64,000 nucleotides of DNA from positions 160,414-224,413 of the forward strand of contig NZ_JBGFGP010000150.1 of assembly GCF_041224545.1 (NCBI RefSeq). The letters run 5' to 3'. This DNA is from Sedimentitalea sp041224545. Lineage in GTDB: Bacteria; Pseudomonadota; Alphaproteobacteria; Rhodobacterales; Rhodobacteraceae. The position numbers and the translations under genes were made by a program. How positions within the stretch are numbered: the first letter of the stretch is position 1; every line of letters begins with the position of its first letter. Below are positions 11,834 to 19,212 of this stretch, in pieces. The notes under the pieces are model-generated. The model had not been told where the DNA came from, did no database searches, and worked only from the letters and a program-made list of their open reading frames with translations.

Positions 11834-12753
11834 TTCGGTTTCTTCTTTCGACCGAAATCCGGAGCATCCGTATCCTGCCCCGCCTCGATGATCCCCCGGC
11901 GGATGGCTCGGGTATGGGTGAAATAATCGTACAGGTGATCGCCGTCCCCGGTGCGGATTGCACGTTGCAACGCGAACAGTTCCTCGGTGAACCGCCCGAG
12001 GATTTCGAGCGTTGCATCCTTGTTGTTCAGAAACACGTCGCGCCACATTGTCGGATCGCTCGCCGCTATGCGGGTAAAGTCACGAAAACCCGCCGCGGAA
12101 TACTTGATGACCTCGCTGTCGGTCACGCGGCGCAGGTCGTCCGCGACGCCCACCATCGTATAAGCGATCAGGTGCGGCGCGTGGCTGGTTACCGCCAGCA
12201 CGAGGTCGTGGTGATCGGGTTCCATGATTTCCACATGGGCACCGATACCGAGCCAGAGATCGCGCAGCCGTGCAATCGCCGCCTCGTCTGACCCGTCCAC
12301 CGGTACGATCAGGCACCAGCGATCGTCGAACAACTCGGCAAAGCCGCTTTCCGGCCCCGAATGCTCGGTCCCGGCCAGCGGGTGACCGGGAACGAAATGC
12401 ACATTGTCCGGAAGGTGCGGCGCAACAGCGTCGATGACCGCGCGCTTGACCGAACCGACATCGCTTACCGTGGCACCGGGTTTCAGATGCGGTGCGATCT
12501 GGCGGGCAATGTCGCCCATCGCGCCGACCGGAGCCGCCAGAACGATCAGGTCTGCATCCCTGACCGCGTCGGCAATGTCATCGCAAACCCGGTCGCACAG
12601 GCCGATCCGCCGTGCGGTGTCGCGGGTTTCCTGGGTGCGGGCATAGCCGGTCACCTCGGTTGCGAGGCCCGCACGCTTGATGGCCCAGAACATTGAAGAG
12701 GCAATAAGACCCAACCCGATGAGGGCCACGCGTTCGTAAACGATTCCGTTCAT
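11830..12753 (-). CDS. tyrC: Prephenate/arogenate dehydrogenase
   Basis: NAD(P)-dependent dehydrogenase of the last steps of tyrosine synthesis (prephenate or cyclohexadienyl type). The 307-aa protein starts MNGIVYERVALIGLGLIASS with a Rossmann GxGxxxS motif. It has the family segments SDVGSVK, VPGHPLAGTEHSGP and TSHAPHLIAY. The start at 12753 overlaps the hisC stop by 4 bases (ATGA), and its own stop overlaps the start of the extensin gene in the same way. The neighbouring aminotransferase supports a role in aromatic amino acid synthesis. Prephenate versus arogenate preference cannot be read from the sequence. Confidence 0.9.
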   Translation of the reverse strand: MNGIVYERVALIGLGLIASSMFWAIKRAGLATEVTGYARTQETRDTARRIGLCDRVCDDIADAVRDADLIVLAAPVGAMGDIARQIAPHLKPGATVSDVGSVKRAVIDAVAPHLPDNVHFVPGHPLAGTEHSGPESGFAELFDDRWCLIVPVDGSDEAAIARLRDLWLGIGAHVEIMEPDHHDLVLAVTSHAPHLIAYTMVGVADDLRRVTDSEVIKYSAAGFRDFTRIAASDPTMWRDVFLNNKDATLEILGRFTEELFALQRAIRTGDGDHLYDYFTHTRAIRRGIIEAGQDTDAPDFGRKKKPK

Positions 12754-13835
12754 CTCGCGCCGCCTTTGAACTCGGCGACAGCGGCCACGACACGCCGGCA
12801 GGCGATCTCGTCGCCGACCGTGATCCGCAGGCATTGCGGCAGCTTGTAGCCGGCGACGCGCCGCACGATCAGGCCCTGCGATTGCAGATATGCGTCACAG
12901 GCCTCGGCCTCGGCCTGGTCGGCAAAGCGGGCGAGGATGAAATTCGCGCAGGAGGTGTCGGACGGAACGCCGATCTCGGCCAGCGCTTCGGCCAGCCAGA
13001 CGCGCCACCTGGCGTTCTGGGCGCGGCAGTGTTCGACATATGCGGTATCACGGATCGCGGCTTCTGCGGCGGCGAGCGCGGTGCCCGACAGGTTGAACGG
13101 CCCGCGCACGCGGTTGAGCACGTCGATGATGGCCTGCGGCCCATAGCCCCAACCGACGCGCAGACCGCCGAGACCGTAGAGCTTGGAAAATGTGCGGGTC
13201 ATCATCACGTTGTCGCGCCCGGCAACCAGCGCGGCGCCGCCGTCGAACCCGTCCACGAATTCGGCATAGGCACCGTCGAGCACGAGGATGGCCTGCGGCG
13301 GCAATCCATCCGCCAGACGCGCGACCTCGGCGGCGCCGATCATCGTGCCGGTCGGGTTGTTCGGATTGGCGATGAACACCAGTCGCGTGCGCTCGGTGCA
13401 CCCGGCGAGGATCGAGTCGACATCCGTGACACGATCGCGTTCGCGCACCTCGACCGGCGTGGCCCCCGCCGCCAGGGCGCTGATCCGGTACATGGCAAAG
13501 CCGTGCTCGGTATGCACGACCTCGTCGCCGGGACCGGCAAAGGCCTGGCAGAGAAATGTGATGATCTCGTCGCTGCCAACGCCGCAGATGATCTGATCCG
13601 GGTCAAGATCATGCACCTCACCGATGGCCTGGCGCAACGCGGCGTGGTCCGTCGGGGGATAGCGGTGAATTTGTGCGGCGCTGTTTTGCACCGCTTCCAC
13701 TGCCTTCGGACTGGGTCCGAGCGGGTTTTCGTTGCTCGACAGCTTGATGACATTGCTGATGCCCGCCACGTGCGAGGCCCCGCCCTGGTACAAGGCGATG
13801 TCCAAGATACCGGGTTGCGGCGTGATCAGGCTCAT
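12750..13835 (-). CDS. hisC: Histidinol-phosphate / aromatic aminotransferase
   Basis: PLP-dependent class I/II aminotransferase of the HisC family. It acts on histidinol phosphate and, given its place before the tyrA-type gene, probably also on aromatic keto acids. The 361-aa protein contains KLSSNENPLGPSPKAVEA near the N-terminus, the NPNNPTGT motif, DGAYAEF and the PLP-lysine segment TFSKLYGLGGLRVGW. The ATG at 13835 (MSLITPQPGI) has a GGGAG ribosome site and matches family length; upstream codons in the frame do not. First gene of a three-gene overlapping operon. Confidence 0.92.
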   Translation of the reverse strand: MSLITPQPGILDIALYQGGASHVAGISNVIKLSSNENPLGPSPKAVEAVQNSAAQIHRYPPTDHAALRQAIGEVHDLDPDQIICGVGSDEIITFLCQAFAGPGDEVVHTEHGFAMYRISALAAGATPVEVRERDRVTDVDSILAGCTERTRLVFIANPNNPTGTMIGAAEVARLADGLPPQAILVLDGAYAEFVDGFDGGAALVAGRDNVMMTRTFSKLYGLGGLRVGWGYGPQAIIDVLNRVRGPFNLSGTALAAAEAAIRDTAYVEHCRAQNARWRVWLAEALAEIGVPSDTSCANFILARFADQAEAEACDAYLQSQGLIVRRVAGYKLPQCLRITVGDEIACRRVVAAVAEFKGGAR

Positions 13836-13899
13836 GTCGGGGCTCCCAGAAAACTGTCCCCTCATAGCGTCAGAGCGGCGCAGAGAAAACCCGCAAAGA

Positions 13900-15330
13900 T
13901 CAGGCCGCGATCATGTCGTGCCGGAACCGCGCAGTTGCAGGATCCACCCGGTAGTGATCCGTGTATTTTTCGGTGGTGCGACTGAGTTCGGAAACGCTGT
14001 CGATGATATAGCGCACCGTGGCGTCATCCATCAGATAGCTGAAGTTCAGGCGCACCCAGCCCGGCTTGCGCAGTTCCTTGCCGGCGCGCAGATCTGAGTG
14101 CAGCGCACGGGACGCGGCCTCGTCTATACCCAGCAGGCGGTGCGCATAAGGCCCGGCGCAGGCGCAGCCGCCGCGCGCCTGAATGCCATAGACATCGCTC
14201 AGCATGCGGGTGAACAGCTGCTGATGCACCGCCGCGCCTTTTGCATCGCGCACCATGAAGGAAAAGATCGGCAGCCGATGCGCCTTGTCGGTTCCCAGCA
14301 GGGTCAGGTGCGGGTTGTCGCCCCACGCGGTCAGTGCCATCTGGTTGAACCGCGCTTCGCGCTCGGCAATGGTTGCTGCTCCGACCGCGTCCTTGACGAT
14401 GAAGGCCAGCGCCGCCCGAATGTCGCCGATCACGTTCGGCGTTCCCGCCTCTTCGCGCACCGCGAGATTGGTCGAGTAATCGTGCCGCCAGGGCGAAACA
14501 AAACTGACCGTGCCGCCGCCGGGCCAGCACGGGGTCTTGCGGCGCACAGCGCCGGTATTCACCACCAGAATACCCGAGGCTCCGGGACCGCCCGGAAACT
14601 TGTGTGGCGACACCACAATGGCATCCTTGCGGCAGGAGTCGTCCTCGGCCATGTCGATCGGCAGGTAGGGACCGGCCCCGGCGTAATCCCAGATCGCAAG
14701 GGCGCCGTGTTGCTTCAGCATTCGCGTCACCGGGCCGGTTTCGGTCACGATGCCGGTGACGTTCGAGGCCGCGGAAAAACTGCCGATCTTCAAATCGCTG
14801 CCGGCGTGGCGCGTCAGCGCCTGCTCAAGATAGTCCAGATCCGGGCCACCCTCCGGCGATTCGGGGATTTCCACGATCTCCGCCTTGCTCTCCCGCCAGG
14901 GCAGGATGTTGGAGTGATGTTCATACGGGCCGATGAAGACCACGGGATTGCTGGCCTGCTCAAGCCCAAGCAGGCCGACCAGACGATTGAGGCCCGCCGT
15001 CGCTCCGGACCCGGCAAAGATCACAGCATCGTCCGGTCCGGCACCGACCTGCCGCGCGATTTCGGCGCGGGCATCCGCGCGCAGCCGTGTCATGAACGCC
15101 CCGCAATACGAGGCCTCGGTATGGCTGTTGGCGTAGTAGGGAAGAACCTCGGTCGCGATATAGGTCTCGACCTGCTGCAACGCCCGCCCCGAGGCGACGT
15201 AATCCGCGTAGACCAGCGGCACGTCTCCGTTCAATCCTGGGATGCGGACGTTTTCACCAATCACGCTCTTTCGCAGGCTGTCATCGCGAGTGGCGGATTG
15301 GATGGTTTTTCGAAAGTCGGTCAGTGACAT
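13900..15330 (-). CDS. Class V aminotransferase / cysteine-desulfurase-like PLP enzyme
   Basis: A PLP-dependent fold-type I enzyme of aminotransferase class V; the reaction is unknown. The 476-aa protein has EHHSN, the PLP-lysine motif VVSPHKFPGGPGASGIL and a cysteine-rich loop GGCACAGPYAHRLLG at the place where cysteine desulfurases carry the sulfur-accepting Cys. It is longer than IscS/SufS (about 400 aa) and no suf or isc genes are near, so a housekeeping Fe-S role is not supported. The ATG at 15330 is chosen because the 51 upstream codons overlap the divergent regulator's promoter. It lies head to head with an Lrp-type regulator that probably controls it. Confidence 0.8.
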   Translation of the reverse strand: MSLTDFRKTIQSATRDDSLRKSVIGENVRIPGLNGDVPLVYADYVASGRALQQVETYIATEVLPYYANSHTEASYCGAFMTRLRADARAEIARQVGAGPDDAVIFAGSGATAGLNRLVGLLGLEQASNPVVFIGPYEHHSNILPWRESKAEIVEIPESPEGGPDLDYLEQALTRHAGSDLKIGSFSAASNVTGIVTETGPVTRMLKQHGALAIWDYAGAGPYLPIDMAEDDSCRKDAIVVSPHKFPGGPGASGILVVNTGAVRRKTPCWPGGGTVSFVSPWRHDYSTNLAVREEAGTPNVIGDIRAALAFIVKDAVGAATIAEREARFNQMALTAWGDNPHLTLLGTDKAHRLPIFSFMVRDAKGAAVHQQLFTRMLSDVYGIQARGGCACAGPYAHRLLGIDEAASRALHSDLRAGKELRKPGWVRLNFSYLMDDATVRYIIDSVSELSRTTEKYTDHYRVDPATARFRHDMIAA

Positions 15331-15396
15331 GAAACAGGCCTCTTGTTGCAAGACCATCATGATGGGCCAGAGATCAATAATCCTTACCATTCTATC

Positions 15397-15430
15397 TGGA
15401 TTTTGCGGAGTTTTTGGGTCATATAATCCA
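15397..15430. promoter_or_regulatory. Candidate operator in the PLP-enzyme/Lrp divergent region
   Basis: The 102 A+T-rich bases between the two divergent start codons hold a 6-bp inverted repeat TGGATT (15397-15402) and AATCCA (15425-15430). The arms are three helical turns apart, a spacing that would suit a multimeric Lrp/AsnC regulator. The site is inferred from position and symmetry only. Confidence 0.35.
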
Positions 15431-15432
15431 AT

Positions 15433-15894
15433 ATGCCTGAAAATATAGATCACATAGACAGGAACATCCTGCGCGAACTTCAAAAGGACGCCTCGTTATC
15501 ACAGCGTGAGCTGGCCGATCGGGTGGGGATTTCACAAAATGCCTGTTGGCGGAGGCTCAGGGCGCTGACGGATCGCGGTGTGCTGGGCGGCTCAAGTGCG
15601 CGTATCGACCGACGCAGGCTCGGGCTGAGTCTCGTGGTCTTTGTCATGCTGCGTACTCGGCATCATTCGACCGATTGGCTGCGCGCCTTCCGGCGACACG
15701 TGCTGACCATTCCCGAGGTTGTGGATTTTCACCGGATTGGCGGGGATTACGACTATCAGCTGAAGGTCGTCACCGAGGACATGGCCAGCTATGATCGGGT
15801 CTATCAGCGGCTGATCGAGGGCGTCGAGCTGGACAGCGTCACCTCGTATTTCGCGATGGAGGCCATCGCCGAGAACCGTCCGCTGCCGCTTTGA
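15433..15894 (+). CDS. Lrp/AsnC-family transcriptional regulator
   Basis: A 153-aa DNA-binding regulator. The N-terminal helix-turn-helix reads IDRNILRELQKDASLSQREL through RVGISQNACWRRL (about 5-42), and the C-terminal RAM/ligand domain includes GGDYDYQLKVVTED. The effector is probably an amino acid, as in the family. The ATG at 15433 has no clear ribosome site but is the only start that gives a complete HTH. It diverges from the class V PLP-enzyme gene and most likely regulates it. Downstream it converges on homospermidine synthase. Confidence 0.88.
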   Translation: MPENIDHIDRNILRELQKDASLSQRELADRVGISQNACWRRLRALTDRGVLGGSSARIDRRRLGLSLVVFVMLRTRHHSTDWLRAFRRHVLTIPEVVDFHRIGGDYDYQLKVVTEDMASYDRVYQRLIEGVELDSVTSYFAMEAIAENRPLPL

Positions 15895-15905
15895 CAGTGT
15901 CTTTT

Positions 15906-15936
15906 GCCGCCCCACACGACCCGGCGAAGGGGCGGC
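15906..15936. terminator. Hairpin between convergent lrp and hss
   Basis: A perfect 8-bp inverted repeat, GCCGCCCC (15906-15913) and GGGGCGGC (15929-15936), lies midway between two converging stop codons. The T-run is missing on both sides, so it may be a weak bidirectional terminator or only a transcript-end stabiliser. Confidence 0.45.
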
Positions 15937-15949
15937 TTGCAGAGATCGT

Positions 15950-17383
15950 TCAGGTGGCAAGCACGTTGCGGAACTGCCAAGGATCGGAGTCGTCGATATC
16001 CTCGGGGAAATGCTCCCAGCGATCCTGAAGCGGTGTCCAGTCGGTGTAATGTGCCTCGACCGGGCCAAGATAGGGGCGTTGCACTTCCAGGCACCGGGCG
16101 TGGTCCATCTCGTCGGTTTCGACGATTCCGGCCTGTGGATTCTCCAGCGCCCAGACCATCCCGGCGAGCACCGCGCTGGTCACCTGCAAGCCGGTGGCAT
16201 TCTGGAACGGAGCCAGGTTGCGGGTTTCCGCGTTCGACAGGCGCGAGCCGTACCACAAGGCATTCTTTTCGTGGCCGTAGAGCAATACGCCAAGCTCGTC
16301 GATGCCTTCGACGATTTCGTCGACGTCGAGGATCTCGAACCGGGTCTGCTGACGGCCCGAACCGAACATTTCGTGCAGCGACAGAACTGCGTCATCGGAG
16401 GGATGATAGGCATAGTGGCAGGTCGGGCGATACTCTGGCGCGGCGGGATCGCCGACGGTGTAGTAGTCGGAGATCGAAATCGCCTCGTTATGCGTGACAA
16501 GGAACCCGAATTGTGGTCCGGGGGTGGGGCACCAGGTGTGCACACGGGTGATCGCGCCGGGCCGGTCGAGCCATATGCCTGCCATGCAGCCGGTGGTCGG
16601 GCGATGGGCGTTTTCCGGAAACCAGGTTTCATGCGTGCCCCAGCCAAGCTCGGCCGGCTGAAACCCCTCGGCAATAAATCCTTCGACCGACCAGGTGTTG
16701 ACGAATGTACCGCGCGGGCGGGGTTGGCGGCGCGCCTGGGTGTCACGTTCGGCGATATGGACGCCCTTGACGCCAAGCTCTTGCATCAGGGCGGCCCATC
16801 CGGGCTTGTCAGTGGGGACGGTGACGTCGCGGCCGGTATCCCTTGCCAGTGTCAGCAACGCGTCCTTGACGAACCAGCTGACCATGCCGGGATTCGCGCC
16901 GCAGCAGCTGACCGCGGTGGTGCCGCCGGGATTGGCGGCTTTTTCATCGCGCACCTTCTGGCGCAGCGCATAGTTGGTGCGCTCGGCATTGTCCTGCGTT
17001 TCGAAATAATAGCCCGCCCAGGGTTCGACCACGGTATCGATATAGAGAACCCCAAGCTCGCGGCAGAATTTCATCAAATCCAGTGACGAGGTATCGACGC
17101 TGAGATTGACGCAAAAGCCGGTGCCATCGGGAAACAGACGGCCAAGCACGTCCTTGTAGTTGCCGGGGGTGATGGCGATCTGCTCGTGCCGGACATTGTG
17201 CTGGGACAGGAACAGGTGCGTTTCCGGATTGGGGTCGATCACAACCAGCTTGTCCGCGTCAAAGTCGAAATGCCGCTGGATCAGGGGCAGGGTGCCTTTG
17301 CCGATCGACCCGAAGCCGATGATGACGATGGGGCCGTCGATGCGGCCATAAACTGGGTGGGAGGTGCTCATCACGGGTTCCAT
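15950..17383 (-). CDS. hss: Homospermidine synthase
   Basis: NAD+-dependent enzyme that condenses two putrescine molecules (or putrescine and spermidine) to sym-homospermidine with release of ammonia. The 477-aa protein matches the bacterial enzyme in length. It begins with a Rossmann fold (IVIIGFGSIGKGTLPLIQRH), followed by VVIDPNPETHLF, the region SCCGANPGMVSWFVKDALL and the C-terminal GMVWALENPQAGIVETDEMD. The start could be 17383 (MEPVMSTSHP) or 17371; neither has a clear ribosome site. It stands alone between the Lrp gene and rpsD. Homospermidine is a typical alphaproteobacterial polyamine. Confidence 0.94.
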   Translation of the reverse strand: MEPVMSTSHPVYGRIDGPIVIIGFGSIGKGTLPLIQRHFDFDADKLVVIDPNPETHLFLSQHNVRHEQIAITPGNYKDVLGRLFPDGTGFCVNLSVDTSSLDLMKFCRELGVLYIDTVVEPWAGYYFETQDNAERTNYALRQKVRDEKAANPGGTTAVSCCGANPGMVSWFVKDALLTLARDTGRDVTVPTDKPGWAALMQELGVKGVHIAERDTQARRQPRPRGTFVNTWSVEGFIAEGFQPAELGWGTHETWFPENAHRPTTGCMAGIWLDRPGAITRVHTWCPTPGPQFGFLVTHNEAISISDYYTVGDPAAPEYRPTCHYAYHPSDDAVLSLHEMFGSGRQQTRFEILDVDEIVEGIDELGVLLYGHEKNALWYGSRLSNAETRNLAPFQNATGLQVTSAVLAGMVWALENPQAGIVETDEMDHARCLEVQRPYLGPVEAHYTDWTPLQDRWEHFPEDIDDSDPWQFRNVLAT

Positions 17384-17410
17384 CTGTTGCGGGCGGTGGC
17401 GGGAACAAGA

Positions 17411-17441
17411 AAGGGGCCGCGCCGATTCGGCACAACCCCTT
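17411..17441 (-). terminator. Rho-independent terminator after rpsD
   Basis: Read on the minus strand 20 bases after the rpsD stop: AAGGGG, a few unpaired bases, GCCG, loop AATC, CGGC, then CCCCTT followed by TCTTGTT. A strong two-part stem with a partial T-run, placed correctly for rpsD. Confidence 0.7.
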
Positions 17442-17461
17442 GTTTCGGTATTCTGGCTGCG

Positions 17462-18082
17462 TCAGTTCTTGGCGTAGAATTCGACGACCAGGTTCGGTTC
17501 CATCATGACCGGATACGGCACATCGCCCAGTTGCGGGGTGCGCACGAAAGTGGCGGTCATCTTCGAGTGATCCGCATCGATATAGTCGGGAACGTCACGT
17601 TCGGGCAGGCCGACGGCTTCGAGCAGCGTCGTCATCTGCTTGGAACGGTCACGAACCTCGATCACGTCGCCTTCCTTGACGCGGTAGGAGGGGATGTTGA
17701 CCTTCTGGCCGTTCACCTTGACGTGGCCGTGGTTCACGAACTGGCGTGCGGCAAAGATGGTCGGAACGAACTTGGCGCGATACACGACCGCGTCCAGGCG
17801 GCGTTCCAGCAGGCCGATCAGGTTTTCACCAGTGTCGCCCTTGACACGCTCGGCTTCGGAATAGATGCGGCGGAACTGTTTCTCGGTCAGGTCGCCGTAA
17901 TAGCCCTTGAGCTTCTGCTTGGCGCGCAGCTGGATACCGAAATCGGACAGCTTGCCCTTGCGGCGCTGACCGTGCTGGCCGGGGCCGTATTCACGGCGGT
18001 TGACGGGGGATTTGGGGCGGCCCCAAATGTTTTCGCCCATGCGGCGATCGAGTTTGTACTTGGCAGACGTGCGTTTGGTCAC
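17462..18082 (-). CDS. rpsD: 30S ribosomal protein S4
   Basis: Primary 16S rRNA-binding protein that nucleates 30S body assembly. The 206-aa protein has the S4 N-terminal domain (TSAKYKLDRRMGENIWGRPKS) and the S4 RNA-binding domain (RLDAVVYRAKFVPTIFAARQFVNHGHVKVNG, split here across about residues 95-125). The GTG at 18082 is set by an AAGGAG ribosome site directly upstream. The open frame runs on upstream to 19174, but that part is antisense to the ribokinase gene. As usual in alphaproteobacteria, rpsD is monocistronic here, with its own promoter and terminator. Confidence 0.97.
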   Translation of the reverse strand: MTKRTSAKYKLDRRMGENIWGRPKSPVNRREYGPGQHGQRRKGKLSDFGIQLRAKQKLKGYYGDLTEKQFRRIYSEAERVKGDTGENLIGLLERRLDAVVYRAKFVPTIFAARQFVNHGHVKVNGQKVNIPSYRVKEGDVIEVRDRSKQMTTLLEAVGLPERDVPDYIDADHSKMTATFVRTPQLGDVPYPVMMEPNLVVEFYAKN

Positions 18083-18197
18083 GGCTGATCTCCTTCCGAA
18101 AGCGAGGCCCGAGCGGGCCACTATGAAGGGCGTTGTCCTCTGGATTGCTCCTGACAGGCATCCCCTTGCAGGGGCCACCAACACCAATGAAGCCGCG

Positions 18198-18225
18198 CTT
18201 ATAGACGCGAGCGGGGCAGAGTCAA
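18198..18225 (-). promoter_or_regulatory. Sigma-70-type promoter of rpsD
   Basis: On the minus strand, TTGACT (18225-18220) and TATAAG (18203-18198) are separated by 16 bases and lie 116 bases before the rpsD start. It is the best -35/-10 pair in the 216-base rpsD/ribokinase divergent region. The leader also contains a GGCCCG/CGGGCC inverted repeat close to the start codon, a possible site for autoregulation. Confidence 0.6.
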
Positions 18226-18298
18226 CAGGTTTATCGCAGCTTGACATGCCCCTGAAGGGCCGACCAACTGCGGTCCATCGATGCAAGAGGGGCGGGAC

Positions 18299-19201
18299 AT
18301 GGGAAAAGTGGTCATCTTGGGGGTTTTCGTCGCGGATGCCGGGTTCCGGGCGGACAGGATGCCGCGCATGGGAGAGACCCTGCTGGGCAATTCCTTTGCG
18401 CTCGGCCCCGGCGGCAAGGGGTCGAACCAGGCGGTCGCCTGTGCCCGCGCGGGCGGAGAGACACATTTCGTCACCCGCCTGGGGCAGGATGATTTCGCCA
18501 AGATGGCGCAGGCGTTGTGGGACGATGCCGGTGTGATCGCCCATGCCGAACGATCCGCCGACAGTTACACGGGGGCAGCGTTCATTTTCGTGCAGGAGGA
18601 CACGGGCGACAATGCGATCATCGTGACACCGGGTGCGGGTGCCCGGATCACAGCGGCGGACATGGAGGCGCAGGCCGATCTGATCCGGGGCGCAAGCGTC
18701 TTTGTCACACAGCTTGAACAGCCGATGGACGCGGCGGTGCGGGGCTTGCAAATCGCGCGGGAGGCCGGTGTGACCACGATCCTGAACCCGGCCCCCGCCG
18801 CGCCGCTGCCCGACGGGATGCTGGCGCTTTGCGATTATCTGACGCCGAATGAAACCGAGACCGAGGCTCTGACCGGCATCGCAGTCACAGCGCCCGAGCA
18901 TGCCGCGCGGGCGGCCATGCGCCTGTGTGAACTGGGGGTCGGGACACCGATCATCACGATGGGCGAGCAGGGCGCCTATCTGCACGGCTATGGCATGGTT
19001 CCGGCGGTGCGGGCGGGCAAGGTGGTGGAAACCACCGGGGCAGGGGATGCGTTCAATGGCGGCTTCGCGGCTGCCCTGTCGCGCGGCGAAACACCGGTGC
19101 AGGCCGTCCGGATCGGGTGCGCAACCGCTGGCCTTTCGGTCACGCGCGCCGGCGCGGCCGCGTCGATGCCGCAATGGGACGAGGTCGCGAGGTTGCTATA
19201 G
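18299..19201 (+). CDS. rbsK: Ribokinase / PfkB-family sugar kinase
   Basis: ATP-dependent carbohydrate kinase of the PfkB family, probably phosphorylating ribose at O-5 in the cytoplasm. The 300-aa protein has the N-terminal GPGGKGSNQAVACARAG signature (PfkB motif 1) and the C-terminal ETTGAGDAFNGGFAAAL with the catalytic aspartate and anion hole. The ATG at 18299 follows an AGAGGGG ribosome site. It lies on its own, divergent from rpsD, with no sugar transporter near, so the sugar is inferred only from family similarity. Confidence 0.85.
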   Translation: MGKVVILGVFVADAGFRADRMPRMGETLLGNSFALGPGGKGSNQAVACARAGGETHFVTRLGQDDFAKMAQALWDDAGVIAHAERSADSYTGAAFIFVQEDTGDNAIIVTPGAGARITAADMEAQADLIRGASVFVTQLEQPMDAAVRGLQIAREAGVTTILNPAPAAPLPDGMLALCDYLTPNETETEALTGIAVTAPEHAARAAMRLCELGVGTPIITMGEQGAYLHGYGMVPAVRAGKVVETTGAGDAFNGGFAAALSRGETPVQAVRIGCATAGLSVTRAGAAASMPQWDEVARLL

Positions 19202-19212
19202 GACGATACAGG

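Noticed and set aside
13900..15330. Housekeeping SufS/IscS cysteine desulfurase
   Set aside because: Longer than the family, not linked to suf or isc genes, and placed with an Lrp regulator.
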